Shown here: piece by piece, positions 1-8,347 of the stretch
Numbering within the stretch: position 1 is the stretch's first letter
How the letters are laid out: each line of letters starts with the position of its first letter
DNA from: Myxococcota bacterium
Lineage (GTDB): Bacteria; Myxococcota; XYA12-FULL-58-9; JALHOP01
Reading direction: 5' to 3'
Length of the DNA stretch: 64,000 nt
Assembly (NCBI GenBank): GCA_022842935.1
Contig: JALHOP010000001.1
Coordinates: 682,001 to 746,000, forward strand
Translations under genes and position numbers: made by a program
Notes under the pieces: model-generated
Databases searched by the model: none
Seen by the model: the letters and a program-made list of their open reading frames with translations, nothing else
Told to the model about the DNA's origin: nothing

Positions 1-519
1 GGGTCCGCTGTCGTCAATGCAGATGGTGTCGTCGGCCGTGTGGCTGCGGTCACCATGCAATGGTCGGATGTCATGTTGCTGGTCGACGCCAACAGCTCGA
101 CGGATGTCCTCGTGCAACGCACCCGTGCCCGCGCTCGCGTGCGGGGCTTCGGTGGCGACCGGGCGCTTGGTATCCAGGTCGAATACCTGTCACGCACAGC
201 GGATGTGCAGCCCGGCGACGTCTTGGTCACGAGTGGGATCGGCGAGGTCTTCCCGAAGGGTCTGCGCGTTGGCAAGGTCATGGCGACCGAGACGCGCGCC
301 TTTGGTCTGTACCAGAACGCGACCATCGAGCCCGCCGTGGACGTCGCCAAGCTCGAGGACGTGCTTGTCGTCATTGGCCGCTGGGCGCCAGGGACGACCT
401 TCGAGACGCCTGAAGCCGACGTCGGCCCTATCGCGCCTGATGTCTTGCTCCGCGGCGAGGGCCTCTTCCCCCCCAACGCGGTCGAGCTGAGCGAGCCGGT
501 CCGCGAGGGGACGCCTTGA
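1..519 (+). CDS. mreC: Rod shape-determining protein MreC, C-terminal part (5' truncated by window edge)
   Basis: The frame is open from base 1, so the start lies outside the window; about 172 C-terminal residues are present. The visible part has the beta-rich periplasmic core typical of MreC (a NADGVVGRV segment, then DVLVTSGIGEVFPKGLRVG near the end). MreC is a bitopic inner-membrane scaffold linking cytoplasmic MreB filaments to PBP2/RodA in lateral wall synthesis. The stop codon overlaps the next gene's TTG start (TTGA), and mreD, mrdA and rodA follow, which is the classical elongasome order. Family identity rests on both the segment and the gene order. mreB would be expected upstream. 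Confidence 0.9.
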   Translation, partial: GSAVVNADGVVGRVAAVTMQWSDVMLLVDANSSTDVLVQRTRARARVRGFGGDRALGIQVEYLSRTADVQPGDVLVTSGIGEVFPKGLRVGKVMATETRAFGLYQNATIEPAVDVAKLEDVLVVIGRWAPGTTFETPEADVGPIAPDVLLRGEGLFPPNAVELSEPVREGTP

Positions 520-1028
520 GCTCGCTCGTTTGGATCGCGGTCGCTTGGGTCGGGATGTGTCTCGTCACCGCCTTGGAGGCGCATGGCGGCTTCGGTTACG
601 TGATGCCCGATGTCGTCATCATCGTGATCGTCTATTTGGCGCTGCGGCGCGAAGCGTTGCAGGTGGTCCTCATTGCCCTCGCTCTTGGATATCTCGTCGG
701 CCGCCAGGACCTTGGCCCACCCGGCTTGCACCCACTCGCTCTCGGAGTCGTTGCTCTCGGCACGCAGCTCTTGGCTGGGTCGATCGCGGCCAGCGGGCCG
801 GTATTCGCCGCGCTGGTCACGGCGGCGGCGACCGCTGCCTACCATGCGCTGCTCTTCGCGCTCCTCTACGGGCTCCGTGGGAGTGTTGGCTTTGCGAGCT
901 TCGCGACCGCGATTCTGGTACCAGCGGCGCTCTTGACCGCGTTTGCTGGCATCTTGGTCAGTCCACTCCTCGGGGCCATTGAACGGCGCATGCAGCCCGA
1001 TACGCGGGCCTCACTCTCTTGGCGATAG
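516..1028 (+). CDS. mreD: Rod shape-determining protein MreD
   Basis: The protein has 170 residues and is almost entirely hydrophobic, with about five predicted membrane segments and a short cytoplasmic Arg-rich tail. Size and hydropathy match MreD, a polytopic inner-membrane partner of MreC; sequence conservation in this family is low, so position between mreC and mrdA is the main support. The start is TTG at 516, overlapping the mreC stop as TTGA, which implies translational coupling. There is a 27-base gap before mrdA. No alternative ATG gives a complete first membrane helix. Confidence 0.82.
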   Translation: MSSLVWIAVAWVGMCLVTALEAHGGFGYVMPDVVIIVIVYLALRREALQVVLIALALGYLVGRQDLGPPGLHPLALGVVALGTQLLAGSIAASGPVFAALVTAAATAAYHALLFALLYGLRGSVGFASFATAILVPAALLTAFAGILVSPLLGAIERRMQPDTRASLSWR

Positions 1029-1055
1029 GCGGCGACTCGCGCATGTTAAGGGTCC

Positions 1056-3113
1056 ATGGCGCTCACTGCTGAATCCACCGGTCGCAATCCGGTCCGCGCC
1101 TTTGGGGCGCGCTTGGGCCTCGCCATGGCCATCGTCATCGTCACCTTTCTCGCGATGCTGCTGCGCCTCTACACTCTGCAGATCGTGCGCGGCGACGAGC
1201 TTTCGTCACAGGGTCAGCGAAACTTCGTTCAGCACATCCGCATTCCCCACGATCGGGGAATCATCTTCGACCGCCACGGCCGCATCCTCGTCGATAATCG
1301 ACCATCACTCGACCTGCAGATTACCCCCGCGTTTTTGGGTCGCGGCCCCAATGCGAAGTCGACGTTGGGACGTCTGCAAGAGATCTGCGGGTTGACTCAG
1401 GACGACATCGACAAGATTGCCGCGCAGGTGCTCCGCAAGAGCGGACTCAACAAGTTCCAGCCGGTGCTGGTCAAGCGTGACCTTAGCCCAAGCGAGATCG
1501 AAGCGATTGAGGCCGACCGCGCCGTGTTTCTGCTCGACGGTGTCGACATCGTCGAGGGTCGGCGTCGCGCCTATCGTTACGGCGCTTTGGCCGCTCACAT
1601 GCTCGGCTACGTCAACGAAATCGATCCGGTCTCGTTGGAAGCCGAGCGCGCCAAGAACAATCCCATGGGGTACGAGCTTGGTGACCTCGTCGGGCGCGAA
1701 GGTATCGAGCGCGCCTTCGAAGAGGATCTACGCGGAGCGGATGGCTACGAACAGGTGGTGGTCGACGCGAAGGGCCGGCGCCAACATGACGCGTTCGTCA
1801 CCTCACTCCTCGGGCAGCAGCGCCGCTTCGAGCCGAAACCTGGCAAAAACGTCTATCTTTCGGTCGACCTCGATCTCCAGCTGGCCGCCGAGGCCGCCTT
1901 CAAGAAGCAAGGCGTCGCCGGGAGCGTCGTCGCCATCGATCCGAATACCGGCAGCGTCCTCACCATGGTCTCCGCTCCCGAGTTCGATCCCAACGCCGCG
2001 AGCGGCGCCCTCGGCGCCAACGAGAAGGCCGCGCTCGACAAAGACCCGCTGCGACCATGGCTGAATCGTCCAATCCAAGGACAGTTCGTTCCGGGGTCGA
2101 CGTTCAAGGTCGCGACGGCACTCGCGGCGCTGATGACCAACACCGCCACCCCCAGCGAGCACGTTCACTGTCCGGGTCAATACCGCATGGGGCACTACAC
2201 CTGGCGTTGCCACGGTACGCACGGCTCCGTTGATTTGAAGAGGGCGCTACAGGTGTCATGCGATACCTACTTCTACACGATGGCCGGGCGCATGGGACTC
2301 GAGCCCATCGCGAAGGCTTCGCGTATGCTCGGGCTCGGAAGCGTCAGCGGCATCGCGTTGCGAGGAGAGCGATCCGGGCTCATCCCCGACGAGGCGTATC
2401 ACAACCGCGCTGACAAGGCCTCTGGTGGCTACCAGAAGGGCATGGCCATCAACGCAGCCATCGGCCAGGGGTCGGTCCTCGTGACACCGCTCCAACTGGC
2501 TTACGCTTACGCCACGATTGCGAACGACGGTACGGTCTACGCGCCACGCATGGTCGAGCGCATCGAGTCCGCCGACCTGCGGGTGAAGCGTCGCACCCTT
2601 CAAGCCTACGGCGCGATCCGCGAAGACGTACAAGGCGACGCCCCAGCGCTCATGCGCGAGCTCACGAGTGTCGTTCGCTCGAAGATGGAGCTTCCGAAAG
2701 ACTACCTGTCGCCTATTCGTGAGGGCCTCATTGCCGTGGCGGAGCCCGGAGGCACGGGCTACCGGAACCGCTCGCAGAAAGTGAGCATGGCCGGCAAGAG
2801 TGGCACTGCACAGGTCGTGCGCATCGGCGCGGTTCGCTTGAAGATGGAGCAGATGGACTACTTTCATCGCGACCACGGTTGGTTTGTCGGCTGGGCTCCC
2901 GCCGAGAAGCCTGAGGTCGTTGTGGCCGTCCTCAACGAACACTCGGGCCACGGTGGTGTGACAGCCGAACCAGTGGTCACCGAGGTCATCGACACGTTCT
3001 TCCGACTCGCCGAGAAGCGGGCGTTGCGCGACATCAGCCTCACCTCGGGGAGTCCGCTCCCGTGGACGGCGCCTCCTCCTCCTAAGAAGACGACCACGGA
3101 GGTGCGCGAGTGA
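1056..3113 (+). CDS. mrdA: Penicillin-binding protein 2 (elongasome transpeptidase)
   Basis: This 685-residue class B PBP is the monofunctional DD-transpeptidase that crosslinks peptidoglycan during elongation. It has an N-terminal membrane anchor (residues ~20-45), a pedestal/dimerisation region beginning with DRGIIFDRHGRIL, and a C-terminal penicillin-binding domain. Active-site motifs are visible: S-T-F-K with the nucleophile at Ser348, an S-C-D variant of the SxN motif shortly after, and K-S-G-T starting at Lys581. Length is slightly above the usual ~630. The ATG at 1056 has an AAGGG-like ribosome binding site close upstream. Its stop overlaps the GTG of rodA, its glycosyltransferase partner. 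Confidence 0.95.
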   Translation: MALTAESTGRNPVRAFGARLGLAMAIVIVTFLAMLLRLYTLQIVRGDELSSQGQRNFVQHIRIPHDRGIIFDRHGRILVDNRPSLDLQITPAFLGRGPNAKSTLGRLQEICGLTQDDIDKIAAQVLRKSGLNKFQPVLVKRDLSPSEIEAIEADRAVFLLDGVDIVEGRRRAYRYGALAAHMLGYVNEIDPVSLEAERAKNNPMGYELGDLVGREGIERAFEEDLRGADGYEQVVVDAKGRRQHDAFVTSLLGQQRRFEPKPGKNVYLSVDLDLQLAAEAAFKKQGVAGSVVAIDPNTGSVLTMVSAPEFDPNAASGALGANEKAALDKDPLRPWLNRPIQGQFVPGSTFKVATALAALMTNTATPSEHVHCPGQYRMGHYTWRCHGTHGSVDLKRALQVSCDTYFYTMAGRMGLEPIAKASRMLGLGSVSGIALRGERSGLIPDEAYHNRADKASGGYQKGMAINAAIGQGSVLVTPLQLAYAYATIANDGTVYAPRMVERIESADLRVKRRTLQAYGAIREDVQGDAPALMRELTSVVRSKMELPKDYLSPIREGLIAVAEPGGTGYRNRSQKVSMAGKSGTAQVVRIGAVRLKMEQMDYFHRDHGWFVGWAPAEKPEVVVAVLNEHSGHGGVTAEPVVTEVIDTFFRLAEKRALRDISLTSGSPLPWTAPPPPKKTTTEVRE

Positions 3114-4750
3114 GCCCGAGCGTTCGCCGTGGCGGGTTGTCGTTCGCGGCCTTCAATTGGCCGCTCGCAGCAGCCGTTATCCTCGTGTCGCTCCTTGGCG
3201 TGTACAACCTGCATTCTGCAGCAGCCGCGGAGTCGCCTGGGCTCTATCTGCAACAACTCAAGTTCATGGGCGTTGGCATCGCTTTCGCCGCGTTGTTGCT
3301 CATACCCGACTACCGCGTGAGTGAGAGTGTCGCTTACGCGGTCTATGCCGTCTTCTGTTTGCTCCTGGTTGGCGTCATCATGCATGGCCACCACGCCAAG
3401 GGAGCGCAGCGATGGCTCATGCTCGGGCCGTTCCAATTCCAGCCCAGCGAGTTCGCCAAGCTCGCCATCGTTTTCGGCATGTCGCGCTACTTGAGCACGC
3501 GGGTCGTGCCCGACGGCTACACGCTCTTGTCGCTATTGCGTCCTCTCAACCCGTCACGCCCACTCGCAGTGCTCGCTGGCATCGCTGCCTTCTGGAACAA
3601 GCCCGTCATGGCGGACCCTATCGGGGAGCTCGCGCGCTTCGTCCATCGTCGTATGGGTACTGCTCGCGTCGAACCAGCCGACCTGATGTGGTTTCGCGTC
3701 GTGCTGGCCTTAGGGATCGTCGTCGTCGCCGCGGCCGCGGTGGCGTTCGTCTTTCGCATCGAACGTAGTCAAGCTCTCTTGAATCCTTGGCCGCGCACCC
3801 GCCGTCGCCGCGTCCTCGTCCTCGTTGGCCTCATGACCGTGTCGCTCGCGACTTGGCTGGGCTTGTCGTGGAACGCGCCGCTCGTGCGCGACCCCATCGC
3901 GTTTCTCATCAACGCGCTCAACGAAGCAGGGACCCCCGGTGCTAGCCACGCCGAGCTGGCTGCGAGCTGGTGGTTGCGTATTGGTCTCGTGGCCCTTGGC
4001 GCGACGTATCTGATGGGGTCGCTGCTCGCGATCCGCAGGCGCCAGGCTGATTCCCTCACGGACATCTTGGTCGCGCCGATCGACATCATGGCGGTGCCCG
4101 CCGCGCTCGTCGCGGCTCAGCCAGACCTCGACAACGCCATCGTTATCTTCTGCACCGGCCTCACGATGGTGCTCGTGGTCGGCGTGCGTTTGCGAACAAT
4201 GGTGCTGCTCGGGCTCCTCGGCACCGCGGTCGCGGGCGTTAGTTGGTTCGGCGTCCTGAAGGACTACCAGAAGCGACGCATCATGACTTTCATCGACCCT
4301 GAGAACGACATCCAGGGTGCCGGCTGGAACGCCGTACAGTCCATGATCGCGGTCGGCTCGGGTCGCTGGGTGGGCAAGGGTCACATGGAGGGCACACAGA
4401 CACAGCTGTCGTTCCTCCCCGAGCAGCACACCGACTTCGCCTTCAGTGTCTGGGCGGAAGAGCAGGGGTTCGTCGGATGCGCACTGCTCCTCGCGATGTA
4501 TGCGGCGTTGCTCGTCATCATCTTCAGTGTGGCCGCTGACGCCCGCGAGCCCTACGGCGCCTTGCTTGCGGCCGGCTTGGGCGCCGGCCTCTTCTGGGAG
4601 GCCATTGTCAACGTCGGCATGGTCATTGGTGTCTTGCCGGTGGTCGGTCTGACGCTGCCATTCTTTTCTTATGGCGGCTCGAGTCTCATCGCAAAGCTCG
4701 CGGCCGTCGGTATCGTCCTAAACGTGCATTTGCGTCGCCGCGTGGGCTGA
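3110..4750 (+). CDS. rodA: Peptidoglycan glycosyltransferase RodA (SEDS family) with a large central insertion
   Basis: RodA polymerises lipid II into glycan strands together with PBP2. SEDS signatures are present: QRWLMLGPFQFQPSEFAKLA (residues ~100-119), the catalytic-loop motif QPDL (337-340), WNAVQSMIAVGSG, and LPEQHTDFAFSVWAEEQGF near the end. The C-terminal PFFSYGGSSL segment is also typical. The protein has 546 residues, against roughly 370-420 for most RodA proteins. The excess lies between residues ~150 and 325, where extra hydrophobic helices and an RTRRRR segment separate two conserved blocks. The GTG start at 3110 overlaps the mrdA stop by four bases (GTGA). It is the last gene of the mreCD-mrdA-rodA operon. 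Confidence 0.93.
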   Translation: MSPSVRRGGLSFAAFNWPLAAAVILVSLLGVYNLHSAAAAESPGLYLQQLKFMGVGIAFAALLLIPDYRVSESVAYAVYAVFCLLLVGVIMHGHHAKGAQRWLMLGPFQFQPSEFAKLAIVFGMSRYLSTRVVPDGYTLLSLLRPLNPSRPLAVLAGIAAFWNKPVMADPIGELARFVHRRMGTARVEPADLMWFRVVLALGIVVVAAAAVAFVFRIERSQALLNPWPRTRRRRVLVLVGLMTVSLATWLGLSWNAPLVRDPIAFLINALNEAGTPGASHAELAASWWLRIGLVALGATYLMGSLLAIRRRQADSLTDILVAPIDIMAVPAALVAAQPDLDNAIVIFCTGLTMVLVVGVRLRTMVLLGLLGTAVAGVSWFGVLKDYQKRRIMTFIDPENDIQGAGWNAVQSMIAVGSGRWVGKGHMEGTQTQLSFLPEQHTDFAFSVWAEEQGFVGCALLLAMYAALLVIIFSVAADAREPYGALLAAGLGAGLFWEAIVNVGMVIGVLPVVGLTLPFFSYGGSSLIAKLAAVGIVLNVHLRRRVG

Positions 4751-4977
4751 AGGCCGCCGCGAGATTCGCGCATGCCGCCCGCCACGGCGATTCAGGGCAA
4801 GGGAGCGCGAAGGGGCGACAGCGTGCATGGCATGGGTGCCGCGTTGGCCGTTCTACAGAGCGTGTTGCTTGTGGCCCTTCGCCAGTGTTCGCCCGCGTGA
4901 ATGAGCCCTTCTGGCGTCCTTTTGGCGCGACCGCCTGGCGCGGGCGGCATCCTCTTGCCGAGGCGATCTGTGCCCGG

Positions 4978-5008
4978 ACCGGCATCGCGATCAGGTCGCG
5001 ATGCCAGT
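4978..5008. terminator. Inverted repeat between convergent rodA and trxA, possible bidirectional terminator
   Basis: Arms GGCATCGCGA (4981-4990) and TCGCGATGCC (4996-5005) are perfect complements around a 5-base loop. Two more outer pairs follow after one mismatch. It lies between two convergent genes. There is no T-run on either side, so intrinsic termination is only inferred from position and stem stability. The rest of 4751-5028 shows no credible gene. Confidence 0.5.
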
Positions 5009-5028
5009 GATACCGAGCCTCGCAAGTC

Positions 5029-5358
5029 TCAGGCGACGTGCTTGGCCAGGACTTGCTCGAGCTTGGCCTTCGAGACCAGCCCGACGATCTGATCGACGAC
5101 GTTACCGCCCTTGAAGACGAGAAGGGTGGGAATCGCGCGAACGGCGTAGCGTCCGGGTGCCTCGGGGTGCTCGTCGATGTTCATCTTGGCGACGTCGATC
5201 TTGCCGGAAAACTGCTTGGCAACGTCCTCGACGATGGGGGTCAAGGCGCGGCACGGGGCGCACCATTCAGCCCAGAAGTCGACCAGAACGGGGCGCTCGG
5301 CCTTGATTACTTTGGACTCGAAGTCGCTATCGGTGAGGGTCAAGATGCCTTCTGCCAT
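5029..5358 (-). CDS. trxA: Thioredoxin
   Basis: This 109-residue single-domain thioredoxin is a cytoplasmic dithiol reductant. The active site is W-C-A-P-C (Cys33, Cys36), with Ala in place of the usual Gly; the cis-Pro loop AIPTLLVF and the GGNVVDQIVG strand are also present. The ATG at 5358 is chosen because a GGAAG ribosome binding site precedes it at proper spacing and because MAEGILTLTD begins the first strand of the fold. A longer reading frame upstream is Pro-rich and unlike thioredoxin. It is divergent from the small gene at 5482, with a ~120-base shared intergenic region. Confidence 0.93.
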   Translation of the reverse strand: MAEGILTLTDSDFESKVIKAERPVLVDFWAEWCAPCRALTPIVEDVAKQFSGKIDVAKMNIDEHPEAPGRYAVRAIPTLLVFKGGNVVDQIVGLVSKAKLEQVLAKHVA

Positions 5359-5481
5359 GGTTTGTTCTTCCGGCCTGGGTGCCGGCTCGACTGCCGGCGC
5401 GGTGTGGGGTGGCGTCAGCCTGAATGCTGGCGCGATCAATGTCGTTCCACTACTATGCGGGCGGATACGAGGGAAAGCAAC

Positions 5482-5904
5482 GTGGCGGGTCCGCTGTTCT
5501 TCACGCATGCAATGATCGAACAGTGGATCGATGATGGCGAAGTCCTGTTCGAGGACGACATGCTCACGATCTTCGAGCAAAACACCTCGTACAAGCTGGC
5601 ACCCGCCGTTCGCGTTACGCAGCTGCTGTCGGGCGACGACCTACATGGCTGGATGGGCTGTGTGCTCTCAGTCGAAGAGGCTCAATCGGCTGGCGCCGAG
5701 CATTTCCAGGGGAGCCTCATCATCGGAGACACCGCTTACCAGTGCGAAGAGGGCTTCCTTGGTGCCGCCAAGAGCGTGGTCCCCGCGACCCCAGTCGCCC
5801 CGGTATCTCCTCAACCGGCCGCTCCGGCGGACGTCACGAAGACCGGCAGCTCCTTTGGCGAGCCTGAGGACATGCTCGCGGACTTTCTGCTCAAGCACCT
5901 CTGA
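5482..5904 (+). CDS. Uncharacterised small protein (140 aa)
   Basis: I do not recognise the family. The first ~95 residues look like one compact acidic domain (FEDDMLTIFEQNTSYKLAPAV, then WMGCVLSVEEAQ and YQCEEGFLGAA). A Pro/Ala-rich linker follows, and then a short acidic tail ending in DMLADFLLKHL that could be a docking helix. The GTG at 5482 is preferred because GAGGGAAAG lies just upstream; an in-frame ATG at 5455 would add nine residues. No signal peptide or membrane segment is seen. It is divergent from trxA and convergent with the lipoprotein gene at 5975. Confidence 0.72.
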   Translation: MAGPLFFTHAMIEQWIDDGEVLFEDDMLTIFEQNTSYKLAPAVRVTQLLSGDDLHGWMGCVLSVEEAQSAGAEHFQGSLIIGDTAYQCEEGFLGAAKSVVPATPVAPVSPQPAAPADVTKTGSSFGEPEDMLADFLLKHL

Positions 5905-5974
5905 CCCAGCCCGTCGCGGCGCGAACGTCGGCCGGATCTCGCGTTGGCCCGAAGCGACTGCGCTACGCCAGGCT

Positions 5975-8344
5975 TCAAGGCACTTCGTCGTGTCCGATGG
6001 AGTAGGGAGTGTCGCGCGCGTCGCCGTAGAAGTCGCTCGCGGTGATGCCGCAGCTGTTGTTCTGACCAATCGGTGCACAGATGTCCGCCGTGTCGGCGAG
6101 TCCTCCTTGGCGGATGAACGCGTCCGCGCTGGGCAAGACCGTGTAGTCGTTGTCATCGATGGTGTTCGCATCGTTGTCGTTGCCATCGAGGTCGGTGAAG
6201 ACGGACGTTGGGTGCGCCGCGAACGGCACCACGGATTGGACGCGCGACAAGTCGGCACACGTGCCGGCGCAGACCTCGCTTTCGATAGGTTGTCCGTTCA
6301 ACGCGCTGAGCTCGCCGCCTGTCGTTGCAAGGATGGGGTCACCGTCGATCTCGCGTCCCTCAAGGCCATTGCAGTGGACGAGGGCCGTATTGAGCAGCGC
6401 GATTGGTGTGGTCCAGCCGCTGAAGCCAGGTCTTCGTCCGATACAGGGAACACTCGGGTCGAATCCCGCGAAGACGCTGTTTGCGACGAGGGGATTGGCT
6501 CTGTCGACCGCCAGCGGCGCGGCGCCCGAGCCACGCGCGAGCACGAGACTCGACACGACCTCGAAGTGACCTACGTTGTACCCGAGGACGACGTTGCCCA
6601 GACAGCCCGCGAGCGGGCAGGGGGCCCCCTCAAGGACGCTATCACGGACGAAAATTTCTATGCGATTGGTCGGTGCTGTATCGCTGTCGATCACACTGGT
6701 GTTGACGCCAGCCGTGGCGAGCCCGGCTGCAAGGTGAGAACGCTCGACGACCACGCTAGCGTATCCCTTCATGTAGATGACGGACCCGCTGCTCGTGATC
6801 CCCGTACCTGTGTGCAGGGTCGCGTTGCGAATGACGACGCGGCCGGGGCCCGGCGCCGCGAAGTCGACCGACATGCCATACGAAATGGAGGTGGATGCTG
6901 GCGCCAGGAGGTCGAAGCGGTCGAAAACCGCGTCGCCGGGTAACGGTCCGTCGACCTGCATGCCATTGAAGTAGCTGTATGCGTCTGCCGCGACCTCGAA
7001 CACGCTATCGCGAAAGGTCGGCGCGGCGCTCGCCACCGTGACCATCGTGACGGTGCCCTCTGATGGCAGTGCTCGGAGCTTGCAGCCCTCGAAGAGTGGA
7101 CCAGGAGCTGGCCCTCCACGCACGGCGACGAGGCCGCCTAACGACCCGGGGCCCTCGATGGCCACGTTGCGCACGGTCAGGCTCGAGCTCGCGGCGTTGA
7201 CCACGAGCGGCGTCGTCTCGGCGCGCGTCGAGCGCAACGTGAGTCCCTCGACGAGCGCCGACACGGCGAGTGGCAGGTTGATGACGTACATGACCGCCCC
7301 GTCACTTTCGAGCACCGTGGCTGCCGCGTCGGTGCTGCGGGTGGTGAACGTCGCGTCGAAGCCGCCGATCAGGCGGACCGATTGCCATTGGACGACGACA
7401 GCCCCGGGATAGGGCGCGCCTGCCTCGCGAGCCGCGATCTTGATCGTGGGAGTTTGGACGTCGAGAGATGTCGAGAGCTCGGCGGCGGCCGCCAGCGCGC
7501 GCTGCACCGATGCGTAGGGGTGCGTTCGGCTGCCGTTTCGTACGACGGTCTCGTCACACGCGCCGGAGCCCGCGCAGGCGACGTACACGGTGTCGATCAC
7601 GACGTCGAAGTCGTGCGTAGCCGGTATCTCGTCCTCGGGAGTGAGGTCTGATCGGACGCGCCAGTAGTAGGTGACGTCTGTGAGCCCCTCGAGCTGTAAT
7701 GTCGTGGCCGGCGCGCTGATCGTGAACGGACTCCCCGCGATGGGGCCGTCGTCGGTCTCGACCTCGATCAGGTATCGCGTTGCTCCTGGCCTTGTCGTCC
7801 AGACAAGAGGTTGACGTGCGCCCAAGACGCGGGTGCCGTCGGGCGGCGCCAAGGCGTCGGGCGGCGATGGGTCGGGAGCCTGGCCGAACCCCGCGAAGCT
7901 GACGGCGCTCGCGTCTGCGGCGAGCGGGTTACCACCGCTGTCCGTGAGCGCGGTCGCAGTCAGCGTGTAGGTCGTTGTTGGTGTCTGCACTTCGGTGAAG
8001 AGGACTGCTCCGGAGGTGAATGCCTTGCTTTCATCGCAGTCCGCCCCAGCGGCCAAGTGGACCGCAAGGGTTGGCTCGATCGCATAGGTCGCGACATTCC
8101 CAGCGGCCAGGCACGAAACGGGCTCGCTGAAAACCACCTGCAACTGATCGGGGGCCCGCACGTCGACGCCAAGCAGGCGCGGCGGCTCGGTGTCGAGGCT
8201 GCTCACGCACTCGCTGAGGAGAGGGGCGCACACACGTCCGTCTGGGCAGTCCGCATCACGCGTGCACGCGACCTTCACGGCGCTTGGCACATCGAGGTCG
8301 AACCCACAGCTGACCAGCCACACCAAGGGCAGAACCCGCTTCAT
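5975..8344 (-). CDS. Large lipoprotein with Cys-rich head, Ig/Fn3-like domains and beta-helix (789 aa)
   Basis: The N-terminus MKRVLPLVWLVSC is a lipoprotein signal with lipobox Cys at 13. Next comes a four-Cys module (C-x5-C-P-x4-C-x-P-L-x3-C). Then there is an Ig-like segment starting PPRLLGVDVRAPDQLQVVFS, of the kind that senses or binds surface partners in bacterial adhesins. A fibronectin-III-like segment ending YYWRVRSDLTPEDE follows. The rest is a long run of short beta-strand repeats with many Asn/Val/Gly, consistent with a right-handed parallel beta-helix. No catalytic site is recognised. It lies 3 bases downstream of a paralogue (8348-10681) and is the last gene of the bactofilin-pyrE-lipoprotein operon. 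Surface location is inferred. Confidence 0.82.
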   Translation of the reverse strand: MKRVLPLVWLVSCGFDLDVPSAVKVACTRDADCPDGRVCAPLLSECVSSLDTEPPRLLGVDVRAPDQLQVVFSEPVSCLAAGNVATYAIEPTLAVHLAAGADCDESKAFTSGAVLFTEVQTPTTTYTLTATALTDSGGNPLAADASAVSFAGFGQAPDPSPPDALAPPDGTRVLGARQPLVWTTRPGATRYLIEVETDDGPIAGSPFTISAPATTLQLEGLTDVTYYWRVRSDLTPEDEIPATHDFDVVIDTVYVACAGSGACDETVVRNGSRTHPYASVQRALAAAAELSTSLDVQTPTIKIAAREAGAPYPGAVVVQWQSVRLIGGFDATFTTRSTDAAATVLESDGAVMYVINLPLAVSALVEGLTLRSTRAETTPLVVNAASSSLTVRNVAIEGPGSLGGLVAVRGGPAPGPLFEGCKLRALPSEGTVTMVTVASAAPTFRDSVFEVAADAYSYFNGMQVDGPLPGDAVFDRFDLLAPASTSISYGMSVDFAAPGPGRVVIRNATLHTGTGITSSGSVIYMKGYASVVVERSHLAAGLATAGVNTSVIDSDTAPTNRIEIFVRDSVLEGAPCPLAGCLGNVVLGYNVGHFEVVSSLVLARGSGAAPLAVDRANPLVANSVFAGFDPSVPCIGRRPGFSGWTTPIALLNTALVHCNGLEGREIDGDPILATTGGELSALNGQPIESEVCAGTCADLSRVQSVVPFAAHPTSVFTDLDGNDNDANTIDDNDYTVLPSADAFIRQGGLADTADICAPIGQNNSCGITASDFYGDARDTPYSIGHDEVP

Positions 8345-8347
8345 GCC

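Noticed and set aside
5038-5481. Upstream extension of the 140-residue gene antisense to trxA
   Set aside because: It overlaps a clear thioredoxin gene on the other strand; the GTG at 5482 has a proper ribosome binding site.
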